Below the pieces are notes generated by a model that searched no databases, was not told the DNA's origin, and saw only the letters and a list, made by a program, of their open reading frames with translations. A stretch of 41,474 nucleotides of DNA from Actinomycetota bacterium (lineage in GTDB: Bacteria > Actinomycetota > Nitriliruptoria > Nitriliruptorales > Nitriliruptoraceae), in contig JAHWKB010000003.1 in assembly GCA_019348115.1 (NCBI GenBank), positions 1 to 41,474 of the forward strand. The letters are read 5' to 3'. The position numbers and the translations under genes are program-made. Every line of letters starts with the position of its first letter. The stretch's first letter is position 1. This document shows, piece after piece, positions 28,043 through 36,142 of this stretch.

Positions 28043-30214
28043 ATGAACTGGCCTGATCCCGGGACGCCATCCGAGCACGGTGCCGAGGAGCCGGACGCGG
28101 ACGCTCCCCACGATCCGTCTGCGAGTTCCGGCGGCGGTGACGAACCGCGGCCCGACGACGTCGGAGGCGCGGAGCGGGACCCGGACCCGGCGTCGGGCTA
28201 TGCCCGTCTGCGCTCCGAAGCGGGCGAGGATCTCGGACGGTGGGAGGCACCGGAGCCGCCGCCGGTGACCGACCCCGACGAGCCCGTGCCCGGCCTCGAC
28301 CCTGCAGGGGCCCGGCGTGCGGATCCGCCGCCGCTCGCGGGCGCGCCCGCACTTGACGTCAGCTCTGACGAATCGCGTGAGGACGGCCCGCAGGCCGCGT
28401 GGGCTACGGACGACGACGCCGTCGCTCCTGCGCGAAGGCACGAGGATGGCCTGAGCGACGGCGGCACAGCCGCCGAGGCCCACGGCTTCGGACGTCCCGC
28501 GTTCTCGCCGCACACGGGATCCTGGAGGGCCGGTTCGGACGCTCCCGCAGCATCCGACACCCGGGCTCCCAGCAGCCCCGAGGAGGCGCCCGCTGCTGCG
28601 GGCCACGCCGAGGGTGAGAACGAGCCCCCCGCCCCCGCGTCCCCCGGCGGGCTCGCTTCGGCGGGCGAGGGCGACCCGGTGGCCCCGGCTGGGCTGCCGG
28701 ACCACACGCCGTTCCACGGGGAACGCGAGGAGCCGACGGCCTCGGTGACGCCCGACGCCGACCCGATGTTCCACGGGGAACAGCCGGCCGGGACCCCCCC
28801 GACCGCGTCCATCGGAGAGGCCACGCGGAGCAGCTCCGCCGCCGCCATCGAGGACGCACTGTCGGAGCTCGACGAGGGGGACCGGCACGCGACGGTGCTC
28901 TGCGTGGCGAACCAGAAGGGCGGCGTGGGGAAGACGACGACCACGGTCTCGCTCGGGGCTGCGCTCGCGATGCTCGGGGCGCAGGTCCTGGTCGTCGATC
29001 TCGATCCGCAGGGCAACGCCACCACCGGGCTCGGACTCCGGGCACAGGAGGGAGCACCGAGCACCTACCGCGTGATCGTCGAGCAGATGGACGTCGAGGA
29101 CGCGGCCGAGCCGACCGCCGTCCGCGGCCTCCACGTGCTCCCGTCGAGCCTGGACCTCGCCGGCGCCGAGATCGAGCTCGTCCCGGCGTTCTCGCGCGAG
29201 AACCGACTCAAGCAAGCCCTGGATGCCGTCCGGGACCTCTACGACGTCATCCTCATCGACTGCCCTCCGTCCCTGGGGCTCCTCACCATCAACGCGCTGG
29301 TGGCCGCGGACCAGGTCCTGGTGCCGATCCAGTGCGAGTACTACGCGCTCGAGGGCCTGGGGCAACTGATGCGCACCGTCAAGCTCGTCGCGGACAGCCT
29401 CAACCGGGGCCTGGGTGTCGGTGGCGTGGTGCTGACGATGTTCGACGGACGCACCAACCTGTCGCAGCAGGTCGTGGACGAGGTCCGGAACTACTTCGGG
29501 GACATCGCCTACCAGACCATCGTCCCGCGCACGGTCCGCCTCTCGGAGGCGCCTTCCTACGGTCAGCCGATCGGTGTGTTCGACGCCTCGAGCCGGGGCG
29601 CGCGCGCCTACCAGCGGCTCGCCCGGGAGGTGGCCCGCCGGCTGGACCTGGAGCTGGAGGAGGAGGTCTCGCCGCTCGACCGGCTCCTCGGCTCGAGCGC
29701 GCCTCCGCCCGACGAGGCGGCTCCGCTGCCGACGGACCTCGTCCCCGAGGACGTCCCCACCCACGTCGACAGCGACCGAGCGGACGAGGAGCCCAGCACG
29801 GAGCCCGGGGACCCGCTGGAGACCGACGGGGCGGGCCAGGAACCCGGGCCGGAGCACGTGCATGACCAGCACGACGCGTCCGAGCAGCAGGACCGTCACG
29901 ACGGCGGAGACCAGCACGGGGACGACGCGGGCCACGCCGACAACCACGGGCACGGGCAGGACGGCCCCGGCGAGCACGGGCCCGGCCACGACGGGGGTCA
30001 CGGTCACGACGAGGACCACGGGCACGAGGATCTGGGCCAGCACGAGGACCACGGGCACGACCACGGGCAGCACGACGACCACCCCGGGGACCCCGGACAC
30101 CACGGGCAGGGCCACGAGCAGCACGGCCACCACGACGAGGGCCGCCACGACGGTCACCACGAGGGCCACCACCAGCACGACGAGCCGGACCACGGCACGG
30201 AGGGATGGACATGA
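28043..30214 (+). CDS. parA: ParA chromosome-partitioning ATPase with long N- and C-terminal extensions
   Basis: A 723-residue protein. The ParA/Soj core (about 285-545) has the deviant Walker [38 protein letters not shown], and the C-terminal core block [12 protein letters not shown]. Before the core lie about 285 residues of Pro/Glu/Ala/Gly-rich, probably disordered sequence. After it lies about 175 residues, of which the last 120 or so hold 33 His with Asp, Glu and Gly. The ATG has GAGGGGG 5 nt upstream. The frame is intact to a stop overlapping parB (ATGA), which supports real translation of the tail. Ordinary ParA proteins are about 250-300 residues. Codons in the tail (CAC, GAC, GGC) match the genome. 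Confidence 0.93.
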   Translation: MNWPDPGTPSEHGAEEPDADAPHDPSASSGGGDEPRPDDVGGAERDPDPASGYARLRSEAGEDLGRWEAPEPPPVTDPDEPVPGLDPAGARRADPPPLAGAPALDVSSDESREDGPQAAWATDDDAVAPARRHEDGLSDGGTAAEAHGFGRPAFSPHTGSWRAGSDAPAASDTRAPSSPEEAPAAAGHAEGENEPPAPASPGGLASAGEGDPVAPAGLPDHTPFHGEREEPTASVTPDADPMFHGEQPAGTPPTASIGEATRSSSAAAIEDALSELDEGDRHATVLCVANQKGGVGKTTTTVSLGAALAMLGAQVLVVDLDPQGNATTGLGLRAQEGAPSTYRVIVEQMDVEDAAEPTAVRGLHVLPSSLDLAGAEIELVPAFSRENRLKQALDAVRDLYDVILIDCPPSLGLLTINALVAADQVLVPIQCEYYALEGLGQLMRTVKLVADSLNRGLGVGGVVLTMFDGRTNLSQQVVDEVRNYFGDIAYQTIVPRTVRLSEAPSYGQPIGVFDASSRGARAYQRLAREVARRLDLELEEEVSPLDRLLGSSAPPPDEAAPLPTDLVPEDVPTHVDSDRADEEPSTEPGDPLETDGAGQEPGPEHVHDQHDASEQQDRHDGGDQHGDDAGHADNHGHGQDGPGEHGPGHDGGHGHDEDHGHEDLGQHEDHGHDHGQHDDHPGDPGHHGQGHEQHGHHDEGRHDGHHEGHHQHDEPDHGTEGWT
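28357..28374. repeat. Palindrome CGTCAG-CT-CTGACGAATC in parA
   Basis: This matches the yidD palindrome at 16 of 18 positions, differing only in the 2-nt centre. The codons here include CTT and TCT, which are rare in this window. It lies in the disordered N-terminal extension of ParA, so coding constraint is weak. Confidence 0.5.
28711..28724. promoter_or_regulatory. parS-like site 3 (intragenic)
   Basis: GTTCCACGGGGAAC inside parA differs from the perfect parS core by a single base (CACGGG for CACGTG). It encodes FHGE in the disordered region. Confidence 0.55.
28767..28782. promoter_or_regulatory. parS-like site 4 (intragenic)
   Basis: TGTTCCACGGGGAACA, a second copy with the same single centre change, 56 bp from site 3. 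Its flanks (T...A) match the 16-bp consensus better than site 3. Confidence 0.6.
29850..30211 (+). repeat. Low-complexity CAC/GAC/GGC coding tract
   Basis: About 360 bp of irregular repeats of CACGAC, CACGGG and GGCCAC units encode the His-rich ParA tail. No single unit repeats exactly in a row, so this is a degenerate tract that could grow or shrink by slippage. Confidence 0.75.
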
Positions 30215-31146
30215 ACCGCAAGGGTGGACTCGGCAGGGGCCTCGCGGCGCTCATCCCGCCGGGCGAGGAGCACCAGGCGACGCTCACGGAGGTGTCGCTG
30301 TCGGCGATCTCCCCGAACCCCCGGCAGCCGCGCGGGGTCTTCGACGACGACGAGCTCGAGGGCCTGGCGACCTCCATCCGTGACATGGGGGTGCTGCAGC
30401 CGATCGTGGTGCGCCCGCTCGGTGACGAGCGCTACGAGCTCGTCGCCGGCGAGCGACGCCTGCGGGCCTCGAAGCTCGCCGGCCTCACCCGCATCCCGGC
30501 CATCGTGCGCCACACCGAGGACGCCGACCTCCTGAAGGAGGCGCTGGTCGAGAACATCCACCGGGTGCAGCTGAACCCGCTGGAGGAGGGCGCGGCGTAC
30601 CAGCAGCTCCTCGACGACTTCGGCGTCACCCAGGAGGAGCTCGCGGCCCGTCTGGGCAAGTCCCGTCCCGCCATCTCCAACGCGATGCGCCTGTTGTCGC
30701 TGCCGTCGCCGGTGCAGCGGAAGGTGGCCGCGGGGGTCATCTCGGCCGGCCACGCCAAGGCGCTGCTGTCGCTCGACGACCGTGCGGAGCAGGAGCGGCT
30801 CGCGGACCGCATCGTCGCCGAGGGCCTGTCGGTGCGGGCGACCGAGGAGATCGTCCGGCTCCGCACGCTCGACGAAGTTGACGCAGACGTCAACTCCGCC
30901 CTCGGCGGCTCGTCGAGGAGCGGGAGCTCGGGCCGAGGTGCCCGCCGTCGCCGGTTGACCGCCCCGAGCCTCGTGGAGCTCCAGGACGACCTCTCCGACG
31001 CGCTGATGGCGCGGGTCCGCATCACCATGGGCGCCCGCAAGGGCAAGCTCGCCATCGAGTTCGGGTCGATCGACGACCTGGAGCGGATCGTGGGCGTCAT
31101 CGCCGGCGGCCTCGGCAAGGACGTCCGCGTCGGCGACGACGGGTAG
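30211..31146 (+). CDS. parB: ParB chromosome-partitioning CTPase/parS-binding protein
   Basis: A 311-residue ParB. It starts [16 protein letters not shown], typical of ParB. The GERRLRAS box (CTPase motif) and [16 protein letters not shown] follow, then the [22 protein letters not shown] and a C-terminal dimer domain ending [22 protein letters not shown] at 30199-30204 is 6 nt before the ATG at 30211 and abuts the other in-frame ATG at 30205, so 30211 is the start. It overlaps the parA stop (ATGA). A disordered Ser/Arg linker (about 230-255) joins the HTH and dimer domains. Confidence 0.97.
   Translation: MNRKGGLGRGLAALIPPGEEHQATLTEVSLSAISPNPRQPRGVFDDDELEGLATSIRDMGVLQPIVVRPLGDERYELVAGERRLRASKLAGLTRIPAIVRHTEDADLLKEALVENIHRVQLNPLEEGAAYQQLLDDFGVTQEELAARLGKSRPAISNAMRLLSLPSPVQRKVAAGVISAGHAKALLSLDDRAEQERLADRIVAEGLSVRATEEIVRLRTLDEVDADVNSALGGSSRSGSSGRGARRRRLTAPSLVELQDDLSDALMARVRITMGARKGKLAIEFGSIDDLERIVGVIAGGLGKDVRVGDDG
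30876..30895. repeat. Inverted repeat AGTTGACG-CAGA-CGTCAACT in parB
   Basis: A perfect 8-bp inverted repeat with a 4-nt centre inside the parB coding region, using the rare codons GTT and GCA. It does not match the CGTCAG motif. Confidence 0.45.
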
Positions 31147-31151
31147 CGCGC

Positions 31152-32051
31152 GTGACCAACACCGTCGCCTCGGTACGCCGCGACCGCCCGGTCGCGTGGC
31201 GGCTCGAGGCCGCGGCGGAGGACCTCGTGTGGTTCGGGGTCAAGCAGGCCGTCGCCTGCGCCTTCCCCGTGGGGTTCTTCCTCCTGCTCGGCCTCTCGCG
31301 GGTGGTGACCGTCCCCGGCCTCGCCCGCTACGACCTCGTCCTCGCCGGCGCCGTCCTGCTCCAGTTGGTCCTCGTGGGGATCGGCTTCGAGACGTGGCGG
31401 GACGTGCGGGTCGCGCTGCGCTTCCACGTGCTCGGACTCGCGCTCGAGCTGTTCAAGACGGCGCCGGCGATCGGTTCGTGGTCCTACCCCGAGCCGGCGC
31501 TCACGAAGCTCGCGACCGTGCCGCTCTACAGCGGCTTCCTCTACGCGGCGGTCGCGTCGTACGTCATCGCGGCGTGGCGGCTCCTGCGGCTGCGCTTCAC
31601 GCGCTACCCGTCGCGCCCGATGGCGCTCGCGGTCGCGGCGGCGATCTACGTGAACTTCTTCACCCACCACTGGCTGCCCGACCTGCGCGGGGTCCTGATG
31701 GGGCTCACCCTGGTCGTCTTCGGGCGGACGCGCGTGCACTTCACCCCGCGCGCGACGGAACGCTGGATGCCGCTGCCACTCGCGTTCGTGCTCATCGGGT
31801 TCTTCGTGTGGGTCGCCGAGAACGTCTCGACGTTCCTCGGCGCGTGGGCATACCCCGACCAGCTCCTCACGTGGCAGGCGGTCCACCTCGGCAAGCTGAC
31901 GTCGTGGTCGCTGCTCGTGATCGTCACGATCGTCGTCGTCGGCGAGCACATGCGCGCCCGCGGGGCCCTCACGTCCCCCCTGCCGCGCCGCGTCCGCGGC
32001 CCGGGCTGGGCGTGGCTCCCCGCGTTCCTCGGTGGACGCCGCTCGGGCTGA
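31152..32051 (+). CDS. DUF817 family membrane protein
   Basis: A 299-residue polytopic protein with about eight hydrophobic segments. The signature stretches GLALELFKTAPAIGSWSYPEP, VNFFTHHWLPDLR and WVAENVSTFLGAWAYPDQL match DUF817 (YoaT-like) proteins. The GTG start is 5 nt after the parB stop, so it is probably in the par operon. Function unknown. It is convergent with rpiA, with 5 bp between stops. Confidence 0.88.
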   Translation: MTNTVASVRRDRPVAWRLEAAAEDLVWFGVKQAVACAFPVGFFLLLGLSRVVTVPGLARYDLVLAGAVLLQLVLVGIGFETWRDVRVALRFHVLGLALELFKTAPAIGSWSYPEPALTKLATVPLYSGFLYAAVASYVIAAWRLLRLRFTRYPSRPMALAVAAAIYVNFFTHHWLPDLRGVLMGLTLVVFGRTRVHFTPRATERWMPLPLAFVLIGFFVWVAENVSTFLGAWAYPDQLLTWQAVHLGKLTSWSLLVIVTIVVVGEHMRARGALTSPLPRRVRGPGWAWLPAFLGGRRSG

Positions 32052-32056
32052 CGGCG

Positions 32057-32740
32057 CTAGGCCGAGGGCGCCTCGAGGCGCTCCACCGTCCCGTCGGAAG
32101 ACCCCAGGAGCGCCAGGGTCGCGAGCCCGATGAACAGACCCGACTCGGCGACGCCGGGGGTCATCGCGAGCGTCGACTCGAGCGCGGACGGGTCCGCGAT
32201 GCCGCCGCGCATGCGGCAGTCGACGATGGCGTTGCCGTTGTCGGTGAGCGAGAGCTCGCCGCCGGCGCGTCGCTCACTCACCTCGAAGCCCAGCGCCTCC
32301 AGGCGCCGTCGCACCGGCCCGATCGCGAACGGAACGACCTCGACGGGCAGCGGGAAGCTGTCGCCGAGGCGGTCCACGACCTTGTCGGGCGTGGCGATGA
32401 CCACCATGCGGTCGGCGAGCCCCGCGACGACCTTCTCGCGCAGCAGCGCCCCACCGCCGCCCTTGGTGAGGTTCAGGGCGCGGTCGAGCTCGTCGGCACC
32501 GTCGACGCAGAGGTCGAGCCGGTCGACCTCCGCGGGGTCGAGCAGCCCGATCCCGAGCTCGCGGCACCGGGCCGCGGTCGCCTCGGAGGTCGGCACGCCC
32601 TCGACCTCGAGCGCCCGCGCTGCGACCGCCTCGAGGAAGTAGGCGACGGTGGAGCCGGTGCCGAGGCCGAGCCGCATCCCGGACGTCACGAGCTCGGCGG
32701 CGGCCTCGCCGGCGGCCCGCTTGGCACGGTCGGTGGTCAC
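32057..32740 (-). CDS. rpiA: Ribose-5-phosphate isomerase A
   Basis: A 227-residue enzyme interconverting ribose-5-phosphate and ribulose-5-phosphate. The family motifs GLGTGSTV, DGADELD, KGGGGALLREK and LTDNGN are present, including the catalytic Asp/Lys/Glu region. The GTG start has GGAG 5 nt upstream. Last gene of a four-gene minus-strand run with ddl. Confidence 0.95.
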   Translation of the reverse strand: MTTDRAKRAAGEAAAELVTSGMRLGLGTGSTVAYFLEAVAARALEVEGVPTSEATAARCRELGIGLLDPAEVDRLDLCVDGADELDRALNLTKGGGGALLREKVVAGLADRMVVIATPDKVVDRLGDSFPLPVEVVPFAIGPVRRRLEALGFEVSERRAGGELSLTDNGNAIVDCRMRGGIADPSALESTLAMTPGVAESGLFIGLATLALLGSSDGTVERLEAPSA

Positions 32741-32769
32741 GGTGGCTCCTCGGAGGACGAAGGGGACGG

Positions 32770-33567
32770 TCAGGCGTCACCGCGCCACTGGGACAGCAGC
32801 AGCGGCAGCTCGCCGAGCCCCTCGAGCACGATGTCGGGCTCGAGGTCCTCGGGCGGCTCCTGCAGCTGGCCCCACGGGCCGCGCCGCAGCCAGCACGTGC
32901 GCATCCCGGCCGCGGCCGCGGGCAGGATGTCGTTGTCGATGCGGTCCCCGACGTAGAGGACCTGGTCGGGCGAAGGGGCGCCGACGAGCTCCAGGACGGC
33001 CGCGAAGAACGCCGCCGCCGGCTTCTCGGCGCCGAGCTCGGCGCTCGTCACGAGACGGTCGTGGGGCAGGTCGAGCGCGACGAGCTGCTCGTTGCGGCGC
33101 AGCGGCTGGTTGCCGGCGATCGCCACGACGAAGCCCTTCTCGCGCAGCTCGTGCAGGCACGTGGGGACGTCCTGGTAGAGGTCCTCACGCCGGAACCCGC
33201 CGTAGCGGCGTTCGTGCTCGTCCTCGAACTCGTGCCAGTCCACGTTGGGTGCGACGTGCTCGAAGACGTCCTCGTGGTCCCCGCCCTGGGAGATCGCCGC
33301 CCCCATGACCGCGGCGAAGGTGAACGGGGTGGTGCCGATGATGTCGGCCCAGCACGACCACACCCGGGTCTCGTCGATGAGGACCTCGCCGACGTCGAAG
33401 ACGACGACGCGCGGAGCGGGGCCGTCGTGCTCGGGGGCGGGCTCCGGGTCCACCTCGAAGTCGAGGTCGTCGATGTCGTCGGTGTCCCCGCCAGGCGCGT
33501 CGAGCACGCCGGTCGTCGTCGCGTCGTCCGGGCGGTCGAGATCGCCGAGCGTGACGTCATCGGCCAA
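32770..33567 (-). CDS. HAD-family hydrolase
   Basis: A 265-residue HAD phosphatase. Motif I is VVFDVGEVLIDE, where the second Asp is replaced by Glu (DVGEV), a pattern seen in some haloacid-type HADs. Motif II is VAIAGNQP. Motif III is the Lys in LGAEKPAAAFF and motif IV is YVGDRIDNDI. The first 50 residues are acidic and disordered. The start is the TTG at 33567 with GGGAG 8 nt upstream; the longer ORF version reads antisense-like through ddl. Substrate unknown; the lack of the second motif I Asp makes phosphatase activity uncertain. Confidence 0.88.
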   Translation of the reverse strand: MADDVTLGDLDRPDDATTTGVLDAPGGDTDDIDDLDFEVDPEPAPEHDGPAPRVVVFDVGEVLIDETRVWSCWADIIGTTPFTFAAVMGAAISQGGDHEDVFEHVAPNVDWHEFEDEHERRYGGFRREDLYQDVPTCLHELREKGFVVAIAGNQPLRRNEQLVALDLPHDRLVTSAELGAEKPAAAFFAAVLELVGAPSPDQVLYVGDRIDNDILPAAAAGMRTCWLRRGPWGQLQEPPEDLEPDIVLEGLGELPLLLSQWRGDA

Positions 33568-33608
33568 GCGACGGCTCCCTCGTGGTCGTGGGGCCGGACC
33601 GTAGTGGC

Positions 33609-34538
33609 TCAGGACCCCAGCGCGAGGCCGACCAGGCGGTCGCAGAGGTCCTCGAAGGGGATGCCGCCGGCCTGCGCGGCCAGCGGGACGAGCGAGGTCT
33701 CGGTGAGCCCGGGGCAGGTGTCGAGCTCGAGCACCCACGGCGTGCCGTCGCGGTCGACGATGAGGTCGGCGCGGGAGATGTGCCGGCTCCCGATGGCCTC
33801 GAAGGCCGTCGTCGCGGCGTCGGCGCAGGCCGCGAGGACGTCGTCGTCGAGGCGCGCGGGGGCGTGGAACTCGGTGGCGCCGGCGGTGTAGCGGGCGGCG
33901 AAGTCGTAGGCGCCCTCCTTCGGGTGGATCTCGACCGCCGGCAGGGCCTCGCCGTCCAGCACGGTCACCGCGACCTCGGTGCCGGCGACGAAGCGCTCGA
34001 TCAGGACCGCGTCGGCGTAGCTGAACGCCCCGACGATGGCCTGAGGGAGCGAGCTGGCGTCGTCGACGAACGACAGTCCCAGGCTCGACCCGCCGGCCGC
34101 CGGCTTCACCACCAGGGGGGTGCCGAGCTCGTCGGCGATCCGGGTCACGGCCGCAGCGGCGCCCATCTCGCGGAAGGCCTGCTGGGACAGGGTCACCGCC
34201 GGCGGCACCGCCAGCCCGGCGCGCCGGTAGAGGCCCTGGGCGATGGGCTTGTTCCACGCCAGCGAGGACGCGAGGACGTCCGGGCCCGTGTACGGGATCT
34301 CGAGGACCTCGAGGATGGACTGGATCGTGCCGTCCTCGCCGGCGGAGCCGTGGAGCGCGAGGAAGGCCACGTCGAAGCCACCGGCGGCGAGCGTCTTCAC
34401 CAGCTGGGCGTCGACGTCGAGTCGGGTCACCTGGTGGCCGCGGTCGCCGAGCGCGTCGGCGACGCGGCTGCCGGACCGGAGCGACACCTCACGCTCGAAC
34501 GAGATGCCGCCGGACAGGACCGCGACGGAGCTGGGCAT
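33609..34538 (-). CDS. ddl: D-alanine--D-alanine ligase
   Basis: A 309-residue ATP-grasp ligase for the D-Ala-D-Ala end of peptidoglycan precursors. Motifs are SGGISFEREVSLRSG, ALHGSAGEDGTIQ, VVKPAAGGSSLGLSFV, and the metal region LELDTCPGLTETSLVP. In the usual motif the Glu is followed by Ile-Asn-Thr; here it reads ELDT, so the metal-ligand Asn is Asp. The ATG has AAGGACG upstream. Its neighbours are the aminotransferase and HAD genes. Confidence 0.93.
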   Translation of the reverse strand: MPSSVAVLSGGISFEREVSLRSGSRVADALGDRGHQVTRLDVDAQLVKTLAAGGFDVAFLALHGSAGEDGTIQSILEVLEIPYTGPDVLASSLAWNKPIAQGLYRRAGLAVPPAVTLSQQAFREMGAAAAVTRIADELGTPLVVKPAAGGSSLGLSFVDDASSLPQAIVGAFSYADAVLIERFVAGTEVAVTVLDGEALPAVEIHPKEGAYDFAARYTAGATEFHAPARLDDDVLAACADAATTAFEAIGSRHISRADLIVDRDGTPWVLELDTCPGLTETSLVPLAAQAGGIPFEDLCDRLVGLALGS

Positions 34539-34571
34539 GGACGTCCTTCTGCTTCTGGGGTCGTGGTCGGG

Positions 34572-35870
34572 TCAGCCGCCCTGGCTGGCGATGCCGGAGC
34601 CACCGCGGCGCTGCGAGGTCGCCTCGGGGGCGTCGTCGCCGTAGACGGCGCGGACGAGCTCGAGCTCGCGGGTGAGGAGCTCCCCGAGCCGGGCGACCCC
34701 CTCGCGGATGCGGTCGGGCGGCGGGAACGAGTAGCACAGGCGCAGCTGCTCGCCGCCGGCGCCGTCGCCGTAGAAGCCGCGCCCCGGCACGTAGGCGACC
34801 CGGGCGTTGATGGCCTTGGCGAGGAGGTCGGAGGTGTCGAAGCCGCGCGGGACGGTCATCCACACGTAGAAGCCGCCCGACGGCACCGTCCAGCTGACGC
34901 CCGGGGGCATCTCCTCGTCGAGGGCACCGAGCATCGTCTCGGCGCGCTCGCGGTAGACCTCGACGAAGCGCTTGACCTGGTCCTGCCACGGCTGGGTGGC
35001 GAACCACGTCTCGACGATCATCTGCGTGAGGTTCGGCGGGCACAGGTCGGCCGCCTCGCGCAGGAGGACCAGCTTGTCGCGGACGGCGCGTGGCGCCGCG
35101 ACCCACCCGGTCCGGGCGCCCGGCGCGAACGTCTTCGACACCGTCCCGACGTAGATGACGCGCTCCGGCACGAGCGAGCGGATCGACGGGTAGGTGCGCC
35201 CCTCGAAGTCGAGGAGCCCGTACGGGTTGTCCTCGAGGATGAGGAGGTCGTGCTCCTCCGCCAGCTCGGCGAGGCGGTGCCGGCGCTCGACCGAGAGGCT
35301 CACCCCGGCCGGGTTCTGGTGGTTCGGGATGGTGTAGACGAGCTCGACCCGGCGCCCCTCCGCCCGGACGGCGGCGATGGCGTCCTCGAGGAGGTCGATG
35401 CGCATGCCGTCGGCGTCCATCGCGACGTGCCGGACGTCGGCCTGGTGGCTCGCGAACGCGCCCAGCGCCCCGACGTAGGTCGGACCTTCGGCGAGGACGA
35501 CGTCACCGGCGTCGATGAAGCACTTGGCGATGAGCTCGAGGGCCTGCTGGCCGCCGACGGTCACCACCAGGTCGTCGGCGTGCGCCGGCACACCCTCGTG
35601 GCGCATGACCTCGACGAGCTGCTCGCGGAGCTCGGCCCGGCCCTGCCCGCCGCCGTACTGGAACGCGACCGGCCCGGAGTCCCGGATCACCCGGGCGACG
35701 ACGTCCTCCACGGCGCTGAAGTCGAGCGCCTCGGTGTACGGCATCCCGCCGGCGAACGACACGACCTCGGGGCGCGACACGACCGAGAACAGCGCGCGGA
35801 TCTCGGAGGCGCGCATCCCCCGGACGCGGCTCGCGTACCGCTCGAGGTACGGATCGGTGTCGAGGCGCAA
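34572..35870 (-). CDS. PLP-dependent aminotransferase class I/II
   Basis: A 432-residue fold-type I aminotransferase of the LysN/2-aminoadipate-type group. The PLP lysine is in VSKTFAPGARTGW. Other motifs are IPNHQNPAG, LILEDNPYG and the substrate-binding Arg in RLCYSF. The TTG at 35870 has GGAG 5 nt upstream and removes about 94 ORF-track residues antisense to the next gene. It is the first gene of the aminotransferase-ddl-HAD-rpiA run (gaps 33, 41 and 29 bp). The amino-acid substrate is not decidable. Confidence 0.9.
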   Translation of the reverse strand: MRLDTDPYLERYASRVRGMRASEIRALFSVVSRPEVVSFAGGMPYTEALDFSAVEDVVARVIRDSGPVAFQYGGGQGRAELREQLVEVMRHEGVPAHADDLVVTVGGQQALELIAKCFIDAGDVVLAEGPTYVGALGAFASHQADVRHVAMDADGMRIDLLEDAIAAVRAEGRRVELVYTIPNHQNPAGVSLSVERRHRLAELAEEHDLLILEDNPYGLLDFEGRTYPSIRSLVPERVIYVGTVSKTFAPGARTGWVAAPRAVRDKLVLLREAADLCPPNLTQMIVETWFATQPWQDQVKRFVEVYRERAETMLGALDEEMPPGVSWTVPSGGFYVWMTVPRGFDTSDLLAKAINARVAYVPGRGFYGDGAGGEQLRLCYSFPPPDRIREGVARLGELLTRELELVRAVYGDDAPEATSQRRGGSGIASQGG

Positions 35871-35893
35871 CGGGACTCCGCATCGCGTCTGGG

Positions 35894-35911
35894 TAGGCTC
35901 GGTCGAGCGTA
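35894..35911. promoter_or_regulatory. Divergent promoter pair (small gene / aminotransferase operon)
   Basis: TAGGCT (35894-35899, plus) and TACGCT (35911-35906, minus) are face-to-face -10 elements only 6 bp apart. Transcription in the two directions would compete. Confidence 0.45.
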
Positions 35912-35933
35912 GCCGTGGTGCCGGGAGGGCCAG

Positions 35934-36140
35934 ATGACCGACAAGCCCGTCCTCGAGGCCGAGGTCGAGCACTTCGAGCACGAGGCCCGCCGCATCGCCG
36001 CCGGGGGCTGGCGCCGCGCGGTCATCGGCGTCGCCATCGGCGCGGCCGCCGGCCTCGCCGCCGCGCTCGTGCTGCCCCGCGACGAGGGCCCGCGCCGCAC
36101 GCGTGACCTCGAGCGACCGACGCCGTTCTCGGCGGACTGA
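35934..36140 (+). CDS. Small single-TM protein, unknown
   Basis: A 68-residue protein with one hydrophobic helix (AVIGVAIGAAAGLAAALVL, about residues 28-47) flanked by an acidic, His-containing N-terminal half and a polar tail. GGGAGGG lies 6 nt before the ATG. It stops 2 nt before the GNAT gene, so they are likely co-transcribed. No family recognised. Confidence 0.7.
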   Translation: MTDKPVLEAEVEHFEHEARRIAAGGWRRAVIGVAIGAAAGLAAALVLPRDEGPRRTRDLERPTPFSAD

Positions 36141-36142
36141 CC

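Noticed and set aside
29850-30211. CRISPR or minisatellite array in the ParA tail
   Set aside because: Units are irregular and in frame, and no spacer-repeat structure exists. The coding frame continues to the parB-coupled stop.
29850-30214. His-rich tail as a frameshift artefact
   Set aside because: The frame ends exactly at the ATGA overlap with parB, as expected of an intact coupled gene.
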